A stretch of DNA of 64,000 nt from Pseudomonas fuscovaginae SE-1 (GTDB lineage Bacteria > Pseudomonadota > Gammaproteobacteria > Pseudomonadales > Pseudomonadaceae): NCBI RefSeq assembly GCF_000364705.1, contig NZ_AQOH01000144.1, forward strand, positions 1 to 64,000, in the 5' to 3' direction. The first letter of the stretch is position 1; each line of letters starts with the position of its first letter. Below are positions 9,184-18,997 of this stretch, piece by piece. The notes below the pieces were generated by a model. That model was not told the DNA's origin. It ran no database searches and worked only from the letters and a program-made list of their open reading frames with translations. The position numbers and the translations under genes were made by a program.

Positions 9184-10770
9184 ATGAATCAGATCGCCAT
9201 GCAAGGTTCGCTCAGCGCTCTCGCCGCCGCCCTGCTGCTGGCCGGCAGCACGGCGCTGGCCAACGTCGACAAGCCGGCCTCCAACGGCCAGGCGCCGATC
9301 ATTGCCAAGGAACTGCAACAGGCCAAGACCTACACCGTCAGCACCGCGCCGAGCGAACCGCTGCACCTGGAAAAGCCCAAGCTCCCGGACCTGGGCGGCT
9401 ACACCGCCGAAGCCGTCGCGGCGAAGATCGTGCGCAGCCAGCCAGGCAAGATCAGCGTGCGCCGGATGATGCAGGAGGACGCCCTCAAGGACTTCATCGG
9501 CGGTGACAACAAGATGGCCGAATGGGTGGTGCGCCAGCACGGCATCCCCCAGGCGATCTTCATCGACGACGGCTACCTGAACCTCAAGGACCTGGTGAAG
9601 AAGCTGCCGGCCAAGTACATCAGCGAAACCTCGCCGGGGGTGTTCCTGGCCCGGATTCCGATCGTGGTCGGGCGCAAGGGCATCCTCGAAATCGACGGCC
9701 AGACCCAGGAGCTGCGGCTGTCCCAGGAAGGTGGTGCGTTCCTGGTCAACGACGGACAACTGTTCGTGCGTGATACCAAGATCACCGGCTGGCGCGAGGC
9801 CGACAACGGCCCGGCGACCTTCCGCTCACCGAAGGAGTTCCGTCCGTTCCTGCTGGCCTGGGGTGGCACCGAGACCTACATCGTCAACAGCAAGATGGCC
9901 AGCTTCGGCTACTCCAACAGCAAGTCCTACGGCGTGAGTATTTCCCAGTACACGCCGAACATGGCCAAGGTGCTCAAGCGTCCCGAACCGACCGGCTGGA
10001 TCATCGGCTCGGAGTTCAGCGACATGTGGTACGGCTTCTACTGCTACGAAACCCGTGACTTCGTGCTCAAGGGCAATACCTACCGCGACAACGTCGTCTA
10101 CGGCATCGACCCCCACGACCGCTCGCACCGGCTGATCATCGCCGACAACACCGTGTACGGCACGAAGAAGAAGCACGGCATCATCATTTCCCGGGAAGTG
10201 AACGACAGCTTCATCTTCAACAACCGCAGCTACGACAACCACCTCTCGGGGCTGGTGATCGACCGCAACAGCGTCAACAACCTGATCGCCTACAACGAGA
10301 TCTACAAGAACCACACCGACGGCATCACCCTCTACGAGAGCGCCGACAACCTGATCTACGCCAACCGGCTGATCGGCAACAAGCGCCACGGCATCCGCAT
10401 CCGCAACAGCGTCAACGTGCGCCTGTACGAGAACCTGTCGATGGCCAACGGCCTGACCGGCATCTACGGCCACATCAAGGACCTGAGCGACACCGACCGC
10501 GACATCAAGCTCGACCCATTCGACGCCGAGGTCTCGCTGATCGTGGTCGGCGGCGAACTGGCCGGCAACGGCAGCGGCCCGCTGTCCATCGACTCGCCGC
10601 TGAGCCTGGAGCTGTACCGGGTGTCGATGCTCGCCCCGGCCAAGAGCAGCGGCATCAGCTTCAGCGGCGTACTGGGCGATCGCCAGGATGAAATTCTCGA
10701 CCTGCTGGTGCGCCAGCAGAAAGCCGTGCTGATCGACCCTGTCGAACGCCAGACCGAATTGCGCGATTGA
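9184..10770 (+). CDS. algG: mannuronan C5-epimerase AlgG
   Basis: Periplasmic epimerase that turns polymer D-mannuronate into L-guluronate and is also part of the transport scaffold. From the chosen ATG the protein has 528 residues, a Sec signal peptide (ALAAALLLAGSTALA) and a right-handed parallel beta-helix of CASH/PbH1 repeats around residues 280-430. The DPHD motif at 309-312 contains the expected catalytic histidine (His311). An in-frame ATG at 9157 overlaps the algE stop, but GGGAG at about 9170-9174 fits the 9184 start better. algX follows after 11 bp. Confidence 0.96.
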   Translation: MNQIAMQGSLSALAAALLLAGSTALANVDKPASNGQAPIIAKELQQAKTYTVSTAPSEPLHLEKPKLPDLGGYTAEAVAAKIVRSQPGKISVRRMMQEDALKDFIGGDNKMAEWVVRQHGIPQAIFIDDGYLNLKDLVKKLPAKYISETSPGVFLARIPIVVGRKGILEIDGQTQELRLSQEGGAFLVNDGQLFVRDTKITGWREADNGPATFRSPKEFRPFLLAWGGTETYIVNSKMASFGYSNSKSYGVSISQYTPNMAKVLKRPEPTGWIIGSEFSDMWYGFYCYETRDFVLKGNTYRDNVVYGIDPHDRSHRLIIADNTVYGTKKKHGIIISREVNDSFIFNNRSYDNHLSGLVIDRNSVNNLIAYNEIYKNHTDGITLYESADNLIYANRLIGNKRHGIRIRNSVNVRLYENLSMANGLTGIYGHIKDLSDTDRDIKLDPFDAEVSLIVVGGELAGNGSGPLSIDSPLSLELYRVSMLAPAKSSGISFSGVLGDRQDEILDLLVRQQKAVLIDPVERQTELRD

Positions 10771-10781
10771 GGACGACCTTA

Positions 10782-12215
10782 ATGAACCCACACCTGATGA
10801 AACTCTTCGGCCTCTGCGCCATCACCACCGCGATACTCGCCATCAGCGGCAATCTGCGGGCCGAGGAAGCGCAGGCACCGAAATTCACCGCCGAGCCGTG
10901 CTGCAGCCTCTGCCCGGCCGCTCACGATGCGAAGAACTACGTGACCCGCTACCAGCAGAACTTCACCACCCTGGTCCAGGCCCAGGGCGACTGGCTGTTC
11001 CGTACCCAGGAAGATCTGCGCACCGAGTTCGATACCACCCCGCAAGGCTACAAGCGCCTGCAGCAGCTGCACGATGCGTTCAAGAGCAAGGGCGTCGAAC
11101 TGGTGCTGGTCTACCAGCCGACCCGTGGCCTGGTGAACCGCAACAAGCTGTTCCCCGCCGAACGCGACAAATTCGACTACCAGAAGGCCCTGCACAACTA
11201 CCAGGCGATGCTCGGCCGCTTCGCGAAGATGGGTTATCACGTGCCCGATCTGTCACCGTTGACCAACGAGCAGCAGGCCCACGATTTCTACTTCCGCGGT
11301 GACCAGCACTGGACCCCTTACGGAGCCGAGCGTACCGCGAAGATCGTCGCCGAGACGGTGAAAAAGATCCCCGGCTTCGCCGATATTCCCCATCGTGAAT
11401 TCGAGACCCACGTCTCCGGGCGCATGGGCAAGACCGGTACCCTGCACAACATGGCCGGCCAGCTGTGCGGCACCAGCTACGCGATTCAGTACATGGAACA
11501 GTTCGCCACCGAGCCCAAGGGCGAGGCGGCGGACGGCGACCTGTTCGGTGACTCCGGCAACCCTCAGATCACCCTCGTCGGCACCAGCCACAGCGGCAAG
11601 AACTACAACTTCGCCGGTTTCCTGCAGCAGTACATCGGCGCCGACATCCTCAACGTCGCCTTCCCCGGTGGTGGCCTGGAAGGCTCGATGCTGCAGTACC
11701 TGGGCAGCGACGAGTTCCAGAAGACCCCGCCGAAGATCCTCATCTGGGAGTTCTCGCCGCTCTACCGCCTGGACCAGGAAACCATCTACCGGCAGATGAT
11801 GTCCCTGCTCGACAACGGCTGCGAAGGCAAGACCGCCGACATGACCGCCAGCACCACCGTCAAGCCGGGCAAGAACGAACTGCTGGTCAACAGCAGCAAC
11901 CGCGACCTGCGCAACAGCGGCCACCAGGTCGACATCCGTTTCGCCGACACCTCGGTGAAAACCCTGCAAGCCACCCTCTGGTACATGAACGGTCGCCACG
12001 AGGACATCAAGATCGAGAAACCGGAAACATCGGACACGGACGGACGTTTCGCCTTCGAATTGCGCACCGACGAGGACTGGGCCAACCAGAACCTGCTGGC
12101 CGTGGAAGTCCAGGGCCCGGAACCGGGCACGGCGCCACAGAAGGTCGAGGCGAAGATCTGCAAACGCAACGTATTCCCCAGCGCCGAGCCCCACCGGGCC
12201 CAGGCCGGGTTATGA
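10782..12215 (+). CDS. algX: alginate O-acetyltransferase AlgX
   Basis: Periplasmic SGNH-like acetyltransferase with a C-terminal carbohydrate-binding module; it moves acetyl groups onto alginate. The 477 residues include a signal peptide and a cysteine-rich start to the mature protein ([10 protein letters not shown]). With the ATG at 10782 the catalytic triad falls at D174 and H176 (DQHW) and S269 (GTSHSG), the numbering known for P. aeruginosa AlgX, which supports this start. A TTG at 10767 is an alternative. GAGGA lies eight bases upstream of the ATG. The C-terminal CBM occupies about residues 345-460. Confidence 0.96.
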   Translation: MNPHLMKLFGLCAITTAILAISGNLRAEEAQAPKFTAEPCCSLCPAAHDAKNYVTRYQQNFTTLVQAQGDWLFRTQEDLRTEFDTTPQGYKRLQQLHDAFKSKGVELVLVYQPTRGLVNRNKLFPAERDKFDYQKALHNYQAMLGRFAKMGYHVPDLSPLTNEQQAHDFYFRGDQHWTPYGAERTAKIVAETVKKIPGFADIPHREFETHVSGRMGKTGTLHNMAGQLCGTSYAIQYMEQFATEPKGEAADGDLFGDSGNPQITLVGTSHSGKNYNFAGFLQQYIGADILNVAFPGGGLEGSMLQYLGSDEFQKTPPKILIWEFSPLYRLDQETIYRQMMSLLDNGCEGKTADMTASTTVKPGKNELLVNSSNRDLRNSGHQVDIRFADTSVKTLQATLWYMNGRHEDIKIEKPETSDTDGRFAFELRTDEDWANQNLLAVEVQGPEPGTAPQKVEAKICKRNVFPSAEPHRAQAGL

Positions 12216-12226
12216 GGTGCCTGAAG

Positions 12227-13336
12227 ATGACTATCCGCACACTGCTCGTTCCTTCACTGCTGGGCCTGGCGATCGTCGCCGGGTCCACCCAGGCCGCGGC
12301 GCCCCTGCGCCCGCCACAGGGTTATTTCGCCGCCGTCGACAAGGTCAAGAGCAGCGACAGCCACGACGGCTGTGACGCCATGCCCCAGCCCTACACCGGC
12401 CAACTGCAGTTCCGCAGCAAGTACGAGGGCTCGGACAAGGCGCGGGCGACTCTCAACGTGCAATCGGAAAAGGCCTTCCACGACAGCACCGCCGACATCA
12501 CCAGCATGGAGCGCGGCACCAGCAAGCAGGTGATGCAGTTCATGCGTGACGGTCGCCCGCAGGAACTGAGCTGCACGCTGAGCTGGCTGACCGCCTGGGC
12601 CCAGGCCGATGCGCTGATGTCCAAGGACTTCAACCATACCGGCAAGTCCATGCGCAAATGGGCACTGGGCAGCATGGCTTCGTCCTATATCCGCCTGAAG
12701 TTCTCCGACTCCCGTCCGCTGGCGACCCACCAGAAGGAAGCGCAGGAGATCGAGGCCTGGTTCGGCAAGCTGGCCGACCAGGTGGTCAGCGACTGGGACA
12801 ACCTGCCACTGGAAAAGACCAACAACCACTCGTACTGGGCCGCCTGGGCGGTGATGGCGACGGCGATCGCCACCGACCGCCGCGACCTGTTCGACTGGTC
12901 GGTGAAGGAATACAAAATCGCCGCCAACCAGGTCGACCCGCAGGGTTTCCTGCCCAACGAACTCAAGCGCCAGCAACGCGCCCTGGCCTACCACAACTAT
13001 GCGCTGCCACCGCTGGCGATGATCGCCAGCTTCGCCCAGGCCAACGGCGTCGACCTGCGCCAGGAAAACAACGGCGCGCTCAAGCGCCTGGGTGAACGGG
13101 TGTTGGCCGGGGTCAAGGACCCCGAACAGTTCGAGGCCCGTAACGGCAAGGAGCAGGACATGACGGACCTGAAGGTCGACAGCAAATTCGCCTGGCTGGA
13201 GCCGTACTGCACGCTCTACACCTGCCCGGACGATGTGCTGCAACGCAAGCACGGGATGCAACCGTTCAAGGCCTTCCGCCTCGGCGGTGACCTGACCAAG
13301 GTCTACGACCCGACGCACGAGAAGGGTAACCACTAA
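12227..13336 (+). CDS. algL: alginate lyase AlgL
   Basis: Periplasmic family 5 polysaccharide lyase that cuts alginate by beta-elimination and clears polymer stranded in the periplasm. The protein has 369 residues from ATG 12227, with GAGGT at 12214-12218. An earlier in-frame ATG at 12212 overlaps the algX stop. A signal peptide ending STQAAA is followed by the alpha/alpha-toroid with family blocks [12 protein letters not shown] and [15 protein letters not shown], which hold the catalytic His and Tyr. The fold appears complete ([17 protein letters not shown] near the end). Confidence 0.96.
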   Translation: MTIRTLLVPSLLGLAIVAGSTQAAAPLRPPQGYFAAVDKVKSSDSHDGCDAMPQPYTGQLQFRSKYEGSDKARATLNVQSEKAFHDSTADITSMERGTSKQVMQFMRDGRPQELSCTLSWLTAWAQADALMSKDFNHTGKSMRKWALGSMASSYIRLKFSDSRPLATHQKEAQEIEAWFGKLADQVVSDWDNLPLEKTNNHSYWAAWAVMATAIATDRRDLFDWSVKEYKIAANQVDPQGFLPNELKRQQRALAYHNYALPPLAMIASFAQANGVDLRQENNGALKRLGERVLAGVKDPEQFEARNGKEQDMTDLKVDSKFAWLEPYCTLYTCPDDVLQRKHGMQPFKAFRLGGDLTKVYDPTHEKGNH

Positions 13337-13362
13337 CGAACTTGCAGGGTGAAAGAGCTTTT

Positions 13363-13497
13363 TTGTGGCGAGCGGGCTTGCCCGCGCTGGGCTGCAAGGC
13401 AGCCCCAGAACCGGCAAGCCCAGTCTGCCTGAAAAAGCGCGGACTCAGGTTTTGGGACTGCTGCGCAGTCCAGCGGGGGCAAGCCCCCTCACCACAA
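13363..13497. repeat. REP/BIME element between algL and algI
   Basis: An arm at 13363-13383 (TTGTGGCGAGCGGGCTTGCCC) is answered near 13475-13497 by GGGGGCAAGCCCCC and CACCACAA. Short GC hairpins lie between (GGGCTGC/GCAGCCC and GGACTGC/GCAGTCC). It sits inside the alginate operon, where it may affect mRNA stability. Confidence 0.6.
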
Positions 13498-13511
13498 GAA
13501 ACTGATGTACA

Positions 13512-13553
13512 CCCCCCCATTTTTTGCGGGGGGTTTGGGGGGGCCTTGGCCCC
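13512..13553 (+). repeat. GC-rich hairpins just before algI
   Basis: Seven C at 13512-13518 can pair with six G at 13528-13533 over a T-rich loop. A perfect palindrome GGGGCC-TT-GGCCCC follows at 13540-13553. No T-run follows, so a classical intrinsic terminator is not supported; attenuation or RNA processing is possible. Confidence 0.5.
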
Positions 13554-13583
13554 GCACTGTTGATCAGACAAGGAGAGATCGGG

Positions 13584-15140
13584 ATGGTCTTCTCATCCAA
13601 TGTGTTCCTGTTCCTGTTCCTGCCGATCTTTCTCGGCTTGTACTACCTGAGCGGGCAACGCTATCGCAACCTGCTGTTGCTGGTCGCCAGCTACGTGTTC
13701 TACGCCTGGTGGCGGGTCGACTTCCTGGCGCTGTTCGCCGGCGTGACCCTGTGGAACTACTGGATCGGCCTGAAAGTCGGTGCCGCCGGTGTGCGCAGCA
13801 AGCCGGCCCAACGCTGGCTGCTGCTGGGCGTGGCCGTCGACCTGTGCATCCTCGGCTACTTCAAGTACGCCAACTTCGGCGTCGACAGCCTCAACGCGAT
13901 CATGACCTCGTTCGGTCTGGAGCCGTTCATCCTCACCCACGTGCTGCTGCCGATCGGGATTTCGTTCTACATCTTCGAGTCCATCAGCTACATCATCGAC
14001 GTCTACCGCGGCGACACCCCGGCGACCCGCAACCTGATCGACTTCGCGGCGTTCGTGGCGATCTTCCCGCACCTGATCGCCGGCCCCGTGCTGCGTTTCC
14101 GTGACCTGGCCGACCAGTTCAACCACCGCACCCACACCCTCGACAAGTTCTCCGAGGGCGCCACGCGGTTCATGCAGGGTTTCATCAAGAAGGTGTTCAT
14201 AGCCGACACCCTGGCGGTGGTCGCCGACCATTGCTTCGCCCTGCAGCACCCGACCACCGGCGATGCCTGGCTCGGCGCGCTGGCCTACACCGCGCAGTTG
14301 TACTTCGACTTCTCCGGCTACAGCGACATGGCCATCGGCCTGGGCCTGATGATGGGCTTCCGCTTCATGGAAAACTTCAAACAGCCCTACATCAGCCAGT
14401 CGATCACCGAGTTCTGGCGGCGCTGGCACATCAGCCTGTCGACCTGGCTGCGCGACTACCTGTACATCACCCTCGGCGGTAACCGCCGCGGCACCCTGAT
14501 CACCTACCGCAACCTGTTCCTGACCATGCTGCTCGGCGGCCTGTGGCACGGGGCGAACATCACCTACATCGTCTGGGGCGCGTGGCACGGCATGTGGCTG
14601 GCGATCGAGAAGGCCCTGGGCATCAACACCACGCCGCGCAGCCTGAATCCGATCCGCTGGGCCCTGACCTTCCTGCTGGTGATCATGGGCTGGGTGATCT
14701 TCCGGGCCGAGAACCTGCACGTGGCCGGCCGCATGTACGGCGCGATGTTCAGCTTCGGCGACTGGTCGCTGTCGGAACTCAACCGCGCCAGCCTCACCGG
14801 CCTGCAAGTGGCGACCCTGGTGGTGGCCTACGCGACCCTGGCGTTCTTCGGCCTGCGCGACCTGTACCGCGACCCGCCCGCCAACAAGGCGAAAGCCAAG
14901 CCGGCCGATGGCCCGGCCACTGCGCAACCCGGCCTGATCAAGGCGGCACCCGGCGAAGCGGCCGGCAGCATCCACGAACCCGGCTACACCGTGGGCGTCG
15001 AAGCCCAGGTGCAACCGGCCTACTGGGTTGCCGACTGGCCGCGCTACCTGATGCGCGCCCTGGTGCTGCTGCTGTTCATCGCCTCGATTCTCAAACTCTC
15101 GGCGCAGAGCTTCTCGCCGTTCCTCTACTTCCAGTTCTGA
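13584..15140 (+). CDS. algI: alginate O-acetylation MBOAT protein AlgI
   Basis: Multi-pass membrane-bound O-acyltransferase that passes acetyl groups across the inner membrane to AlgJ/AlgX. The 518 residues begin MVFSSNVFLFLFLPIF, and the family histidine lies at residue 322 in GGLWHGAN, the same number as in P. aeruginosa. There are about ten hydrophobic segments, with IAGPVLRFRDL and ITEFWRRWHISLSTWLRDY as MBOAT landmarks. An insertion rich in Ala/Pro/Lys at about 430-480 separates the final helix. AGGAGAG at 13571-13577 fixes the start; upstream in-frame sequence to 13524 is rejected. Confidence 0.97.
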   Translation: MVFSSNVFLFLFLPIFLGLYYLSGQRYRNLLLLVASYVFYAWWRVDFLALFAGVTLWNYWIGLKVGAAGVRSKPAQRWLLLGVAVDLCILGYFKYANFGVDSLNAIMTSFGLEPFILTHVLLPIGISFYIFESISYIIDVYRGDTPATRNLIDFAAFVAIFPHLIAGPVLRFRDLADQFNHRTHTLDKFSEGATRFMQGFIKKVFIADTLAVVADHCFALQHPTTGDAWLGALAYTAQLYFDFSGYSDMAIGLGLMMGFRFMENFKQPYISQSITEFWRRWHISLSTWLRDYLYITLGGNRRGTLITYRNLFLTMLLGGLWHGANITYIVWGAWHGMWLAIEKALGINTTPRSLNPIRWALTFLLVIMGWVIFRAENLHVAGRMYGAMFSFGDWSLSELNRASLTGLQVATLVVAYATLAFFGLRDLYRDPPANKAKAKPADGPATAQPGLIKAAPGEAAGSIHEPGYTVGVEAQVQPAYWVADWPRYLMRALVLLLFIASILKLSAQSFSPFLYFQF

Positions 15141-15151
15141 GGGAGCCGACC

Positions 15152-16330
15152 ATGACCCGCTCATTACGCATCCTCTATATCGCGCTGTTCCTCGCCCTGC
15201 TGCTGGTGCTGGGCGTGTGGTCCCTGCGCAGCCTCATCGGTTTCAGCACCAACCCCGACGCCACGTTCCTCAACGGGCGCTGGGCCAAAGCCATCGAAAC
15301 CCGCTACGACGACGAGTTCCCGATCAAGCGCCTGGGTACCAACCTCTGGGCCGCGCTGGACTTCAAGCTGTTCAACGAAGGCCGCCCCGGCGTGGTGCTG
15401 GGCCGTGACCAGTGGCTCTACAGCGACGAGGAATTCAAGCCGAGCGTCGACCAGCAGCAGAACCTGCAGGGCAACTACGCGCTGGTCGAAGGCGTACGCC
15501 AGACCCTCAAGGCCAAGGGCGTGAACCTGGTGCTGGCGATCGTCCCGGCCAAGGTCCGGCTGTATCCGGAACACCTCGGCGACGAGCGCCCGGCCAGCAT
15601 CCATGCCGACCTGTACCGCGACTTCCACGCCCGCGCCGCCGCCGATCAGATCCTCGCCCCCGACCTGCTCGGCCCCCTGCAACAGGCCAAGCAGCATGGC
15701 CAGCAGGTCTTCCTGCGCACCGACACCCACTGGACCCCGGACGGTGCCCAGGTCGCCGCGACCCAACTGGCCAAGGCGATTGCCCAGGCCATGCCACTCA
15801 GTGGCCAGCCGCAGCGCTTTGTCACCGAGACCGAGAAGACCGAAACGCACAAGGGCGACCTGCGCCTGTTCCTGCCACTGGACCCTCTGTTCGAAAACCT
15901 GATGCCTGCGAAGGAGCCCCTGGAGAAACGCGTCACCCGTGCGGTCGAAACCCCGGCGGCCGGCGACGATGCCCTGTTCGCCGACAACGAGGTACCGGTG
16001 GCGCTGATCGGCACCAGCTACAGCGCCAACCCGAACTGGAACTTCGTCGGCGCCCTGAAGCAGGCCCTGCACAGCGACGTGGTCAATTACGCCGAAGACG
16101 GCCATGGCCCGATCCTGCCGATGCTCGCCTACCTCAAAAGCGATGCCTTCAAGAACAACCCGCCACAGGTGCTGATCTGGGAATTCCCGGAACGCTACCT
16201 GCCGGTCAACAACGAAATCGGCGATGCCGACCCACAGTGGGTCGCGCAATTGAAAGCCGCGGGTATCCGCCAACAGAACCTGGTTCTGAACACAACCCGA
16301 TCCGAGTCGCCTGAACAGGCGCAAAACTGA
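15152..16330 (+). CDS. algJ: alginate O-acetyltransferase AlgJ
   Basis: Periplasm-facing, membrane-anchored SGNH-like acetyltransferase acting in the acetyl relay between AlgI and AlgX. The 392 residues have one N-terminal helix (7-27). The active-site signature is present as D191 and H193 in DTHW and S289 in GTSYS, each one residue off the P. aeruginosa numbers. The protein lacks the C-terminal carbohydrate-binding module of AlgX. Its start follows the algI stop by 11 bp with GGGAG in between, and algF follows after 16 bp. Confidence 0.96.
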   Translation: MTRSLRILYIALFLALLLVLGVWSLRSLIGFSTNPDATFLNGRWAKAIETRYDDEFPIKRLGTNLWAALDFKLFNEGRPGVVLGRDQWLYSDEEFKPSVDQQQNLQGNYALVEGVRQTLKAKGVNLVLAIVPAKVRLYPEHLGDERPASIHADLYRDFHARAAADQILAPDLLGPLQQAKQHGQQVFLRTDTHWTPDGAQVAATQLAKAIAQAMPLSGQPQRFVTETEKTETHKGDLRLFLPLDPLFENLMPAKEPLEKRVTRAVETPAAGDDALFADNEVPVALIGTSYSANPNWNFVGALKQALHSDVVNYAEDGHGPILPMLAYLKSDAFKNNPPQVLIWEFPERYLPVNNEIGDADPQWVAQLKAAGIRQQNLVLNTTRSESPEQAQN

Positions 16331-16346
16331 AAAAGAGGTATGCACC

Positions 16347-17012
16347 ATGACTTTTACTACGACTGGTAACACCCAAGGCCGTACCCTCAAGACCCTGGCC
16401 ATGGCCGCAGGTCTCAGTCTGCTCTCGCTGCAGGTCTGGGCTGCCGGCGACGCCGCCCTGTACGGCCCGACCGCACCGAAAGGCTCGAGCTTCGTGCGCC
16501 TGTACAACGCCAGCAACCAGGAAGTCAGCGCCACCGTCGGTGCCACCGCGCTCAACGACGTCGCGCCACTGGCCAGCAGCGACTTCAGCTTCATGCCCGG
16601 CGGCGACTACAGCGCCAAGGTCGGCAGCCAGAGCCTGCCGGTGAAACTCGCTCCCGATCACTATTACACCCTGGTCAACAACGCCAGCGGCCAGCCGCAA
16701 CTGATCGAGGAACCACCGTTCAAGAACAAGCAGAAGTCCCTGGTGCGCGTACAGAACCTCAGTGACAAGGCGCTGACCCTCAAGACCGCCGACGGCAAGA
16801 CCGACGTGGTTCAGTCGGTGGCCGCCAAGGGCCGTGGCGAGCGCGAGATCAACCCGGTGAAAGTCAGCTTCGCCCTGTACGACGGCAACCAGAAGGTCAC
16901 TGACCTCAAGCCGGTCGCCCTGGAGCGCGGTGAAGCGGCGGTGCTCTACGTCACCGGCAGCGGCAGCAGCCTGTCGCCGGTCTGGGTCAAGCGCCCGGTG
17001 TCGACCCGCTGA
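16347..17012 (+). CDS. algF: alginate O-acetylation adaptor AlgF
   Basis: Periplasmic protein needed for alginate acetylation in P. aeruginosa, with no known catalytic residues. The 221-residue precursor has a signal peptide (MAAGLSLLSLQVWA, mature from about residue 33) and a two-domain beta-sandwich-like body, with the family opening ALYGPTAPKGSSFVRLYNAS. AGAGGT sits eight bases before the ATG. Length is close to the 216 residues of P. aeruginosa AlgF. A REP-containing gap of 239 bp separates it from algA. Confidence 0.95.
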   Translation: MTFTTTGNTQGRTLKTLAMAAGLSLLSLQVWAAGDAALYGPTAPKGSSFVRLYNASNQEVSATVGATALNDVAPLASSDFSFMPGGDYSAKVGSQSLPVKLAPDHYYTLVNNASGQPQLIEEPPFKNKQKSLVRVQNLSDKALTLKTADGKTDVVQSVAAKGRGEREINPVKVSFALYDGNQKVTDLKPVALERGEAAVLYVTGSGSSLSPVWVKRPVSTR

Positions 17013-17073
17013 TGAATTCGCCGGACGAACGCGACCTGAGCGTGCGGGCTCGACATCTGCCCCTGCCGGAGCA

Positions 17074-17165
17074 GGCGGTGCGGCGACCCGACTTGCCCGC
17101 GAAGCTTCTGGCGACCTGGAGTACGCCTTCGCAGGCAAGCCTTGCTCCTGCGGGCAGGTGCTGCC
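17074..17165. repeat. REP-like element between algF and algA
   Basis: Its first 31 bases repeat the element at 12-42 with two mismatches. A roughly inverted copy (CGCAGGCAAGCCTTGCTCCTGCGGGCAGG region) follows at about 17128-17160. Confidence 0.5.
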
Positions 17166-17251
17166 CCGCCCACGCGCATCGTCCGGCACTGGACAACAAC
17201 AAGACAGCACACAGTAGCTCTGAACCCAATATCGTTTAAAGGAGTAACAGC

Positions 17252-18703
17252 ATGATCCCGGTAATCCTCTCTGGTGGTAGCGGCTCCCGTCTCTGGCCAC
17301 TGTCGCGCAAGCAGTTTCCCAAGCAGTTCCTCGCCCTGACCGGCGAGCAGACCCTGTTCCAGCAGACCATCGAACGCCTGGTGTTCGAAGGCATGGACAC
17401 CCCGATCGTGGTCTGCAACAAGGACCACCGCTTCATCGTCAGCGAACAGTTGCAGGAGCGCAAACTCGAAGCCCAACGCATCCTGATGGAACCTTTCGGC
17501 CGCAACACCGCCCCCGCCGTGGCCCTGACCGCCATGCTGCTGGTCAACGAGGGCCGTGACGAGCTGATGCTGGTGCTGCCCGCCGACCATGTGCTGGAAG
17601 ACCAGAAAGGCCTGCAACGCGCCCTGGCCCTGGCCACCGTGGCCGCCGAGCGCGGCGAGATGGTGCTGTTCGGTGTGCCGGCGACCAAGCCGGAAACCGG
17701 CTATGGCTATATCAAGTCGAGCAACGATGCGCTGCTGCCGGAAGGCGTCAGCCGGGTCTCGCAGTTCGTCGAGAAGCCGGATGAAAAACGCGCCAACGAA
17801 TTCGTCGAGGCCGGCGGCTACTACTGGAACAGCGGCATGTTCCTGTTCCGCGCCAGCCGCTTCCTCGAAGAGCTGAAAAAACACGATCCGGACATCTACG
17901 ACACCTGCCTGCTGACCCTCGAGCGCAGCCAGCAGGACGCCGACAGCGTGACCCTCGACGAGGCCACCTTCGCCCAGTGCCCTGACAACTCCATTGACTA
18001 CGCGGTGATGGAAAAGACCCAGCGTGCCTGCGTGGTCCCGCTCAGCGCTGGCTGGAGCGACGTCGGTTGCTGGTCGTCGCTGTGGGACGTGCATGAAAAG
18101 GACGAGAACGGCAACGTCAGCAAGGGCGACGTGGTGATCCAGGACAGTCGCAACTGCATGATCCACGGCAACGGCAAGCTGGTGTCGGTGATCGGCCTGG
18201 AAAACATCGTCGTGGTCGAGACCAAGGACGCGATGATGATCGCCCACAAGGACAAGGTCCAGGGCGTCAAACAGATGGTCAACACCCTCAACGAACAGGG
18301 CCGCAACGAGACCCTGAACCACTGCGAAGTCTACCGGCCATGGGGTTCCTATGACTCGGTGGACATGGGCGGACGCTTCCAGGTCAAGCACATCACGGTG
18401 AAACCGGGGGCGTGCCTGTCGCTGCAGATGCACCACCACCGCGCCGAACACTGGATCGTGGTCAGCGGCACCGCCGAAGTGACCTGCGACGAGAACGTGT
18501 TCCTGCTCTGCGAGAACCAGTCCACCTACATCCCGATCGCCTCGGTGCACCGCCTGCGCAACCCGGGCAAGATCCCGCTGGAGATCATCGAAGTGCAGTC
18601 GGGCAGCTACCTGGGCGAAGACGATATCGAGCGTTTCGAAGATATCTACGGCCGTTCGACCCCGGTCGAACGTGGCGTTTCGGTGAAAACCATCGCCCAG
18701 TGA
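17252..18703 (+). CDS. algA: bifunctional phosphomannose isomerase / GDP-mannose pyrophosphorylase AlgA
   Basis: Supplies GDP-mannose in the cytoplasm. The C-terminal domain makes mannose-6-P from fructose-6-P and the N-terminal domain joins mannose-1-P to GTP. The 483 residues begin with the nucleotidyltransferase signature GGSGSRLWPLSRKQFPKQF (residues 7-25), followed by ENVYEKPD-like FVEKPD near 172-177. A cupin-type isomerase domain starts near residue 350, with the metal-ligand block QMHHHRAEHW. AAAGGAGT lies nine bases before the ATG. Last gene of the operon; no clear intrinsic terminator is seen behind it. Confidence 0.97.
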   Translation: MIPVILSGGSGSRLWPLSRKQFPKQFLALTGEQTLFQQTIERLVFEGMDTPIVVCNKDHRFIVSEQLQERKLEAQRILMEPFGRNTAPAVALTAMLLVNEGRDELMLVLPADHVLEDQKGLQRALALATVAAERGEMVLFGVPATKPETGYGYIKSSNDALLPEGVSRVSQFVEKPDEKRANEFVEAGGYYWNSGMFLFRASRFLEELKKHDPDIYDTCLLTLERSQQDADSVTLDEATFAQCPDNSIDYAVMEKTQRACVVPLSAGWSDVGCWSSLWDVHEKDENGNVSKGDVVIQDSRNCMIHGNGKLVSVIGLENIVVVETKDAMMIAHKDKVQGVKQMVNTLNEQGRNETLNHCEVYRPWGSYDSVDMGGRFQVKHITVKPGACLSLQMHHHRAEHWIVVSGTAEVTCDENVFLLCENQSTYIPIASVHRLRNPGKIPLEIIEVQSGSYLGEDDIERFEDIYGRSTPVERGVSVKTIAQ

Positions 18704-18786
18704 CGCACCGCGTTCCACCACCTCCGTCCTGTCCGTCGCGTCCCCTATCCGCGGCGGGCAGGGCCGGGGGTGTCCCTCCTGCCCTG

Positions 18787-18905
18787 TCCCCCCTGTGGGA
18801 GCCAACTGTCTTTACTCCCCTGCCGGCGAGCGGAAGAACAGACTTCCAGGAAACGACAGACACCGCAGAACCGTGGGAGCCGCCCGGCCGACTCCCACAG
18901 GGATC
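18787..18905. repeat. REP-like repeats after algA
   Basis: Two GTGGGAGCC units occur here. The second, at 18873-18879, pairs with CTCCCAC at 18892-18898 (7-bp stem, 12-base loop). The gap from algA to the next gene is about 295 bp and shows nothing else clear. Confidence 0.5.
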
Positions 18906-18997
18906 GCGGCGACACCTGATACAGGCGCTCCCCAGGATGGACCCGAGCCACCTACACTGTCAGGATGAGGCTTCCCGCATTTTCGAGGCACCCCTTC

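Noticed and set aside
14543..15151. In-frame 5' extension of algJ inside algI
   Set aside because: It lies in another frame of algI and would hide the N-terminal helix; GGGAG and the family start point to 15152.
18704..18786. Possible terminator behind algA (GGGCAGG with CCTGCCC)
   Set aside because: The arms are interrupted and there is no T-run; not convincing.
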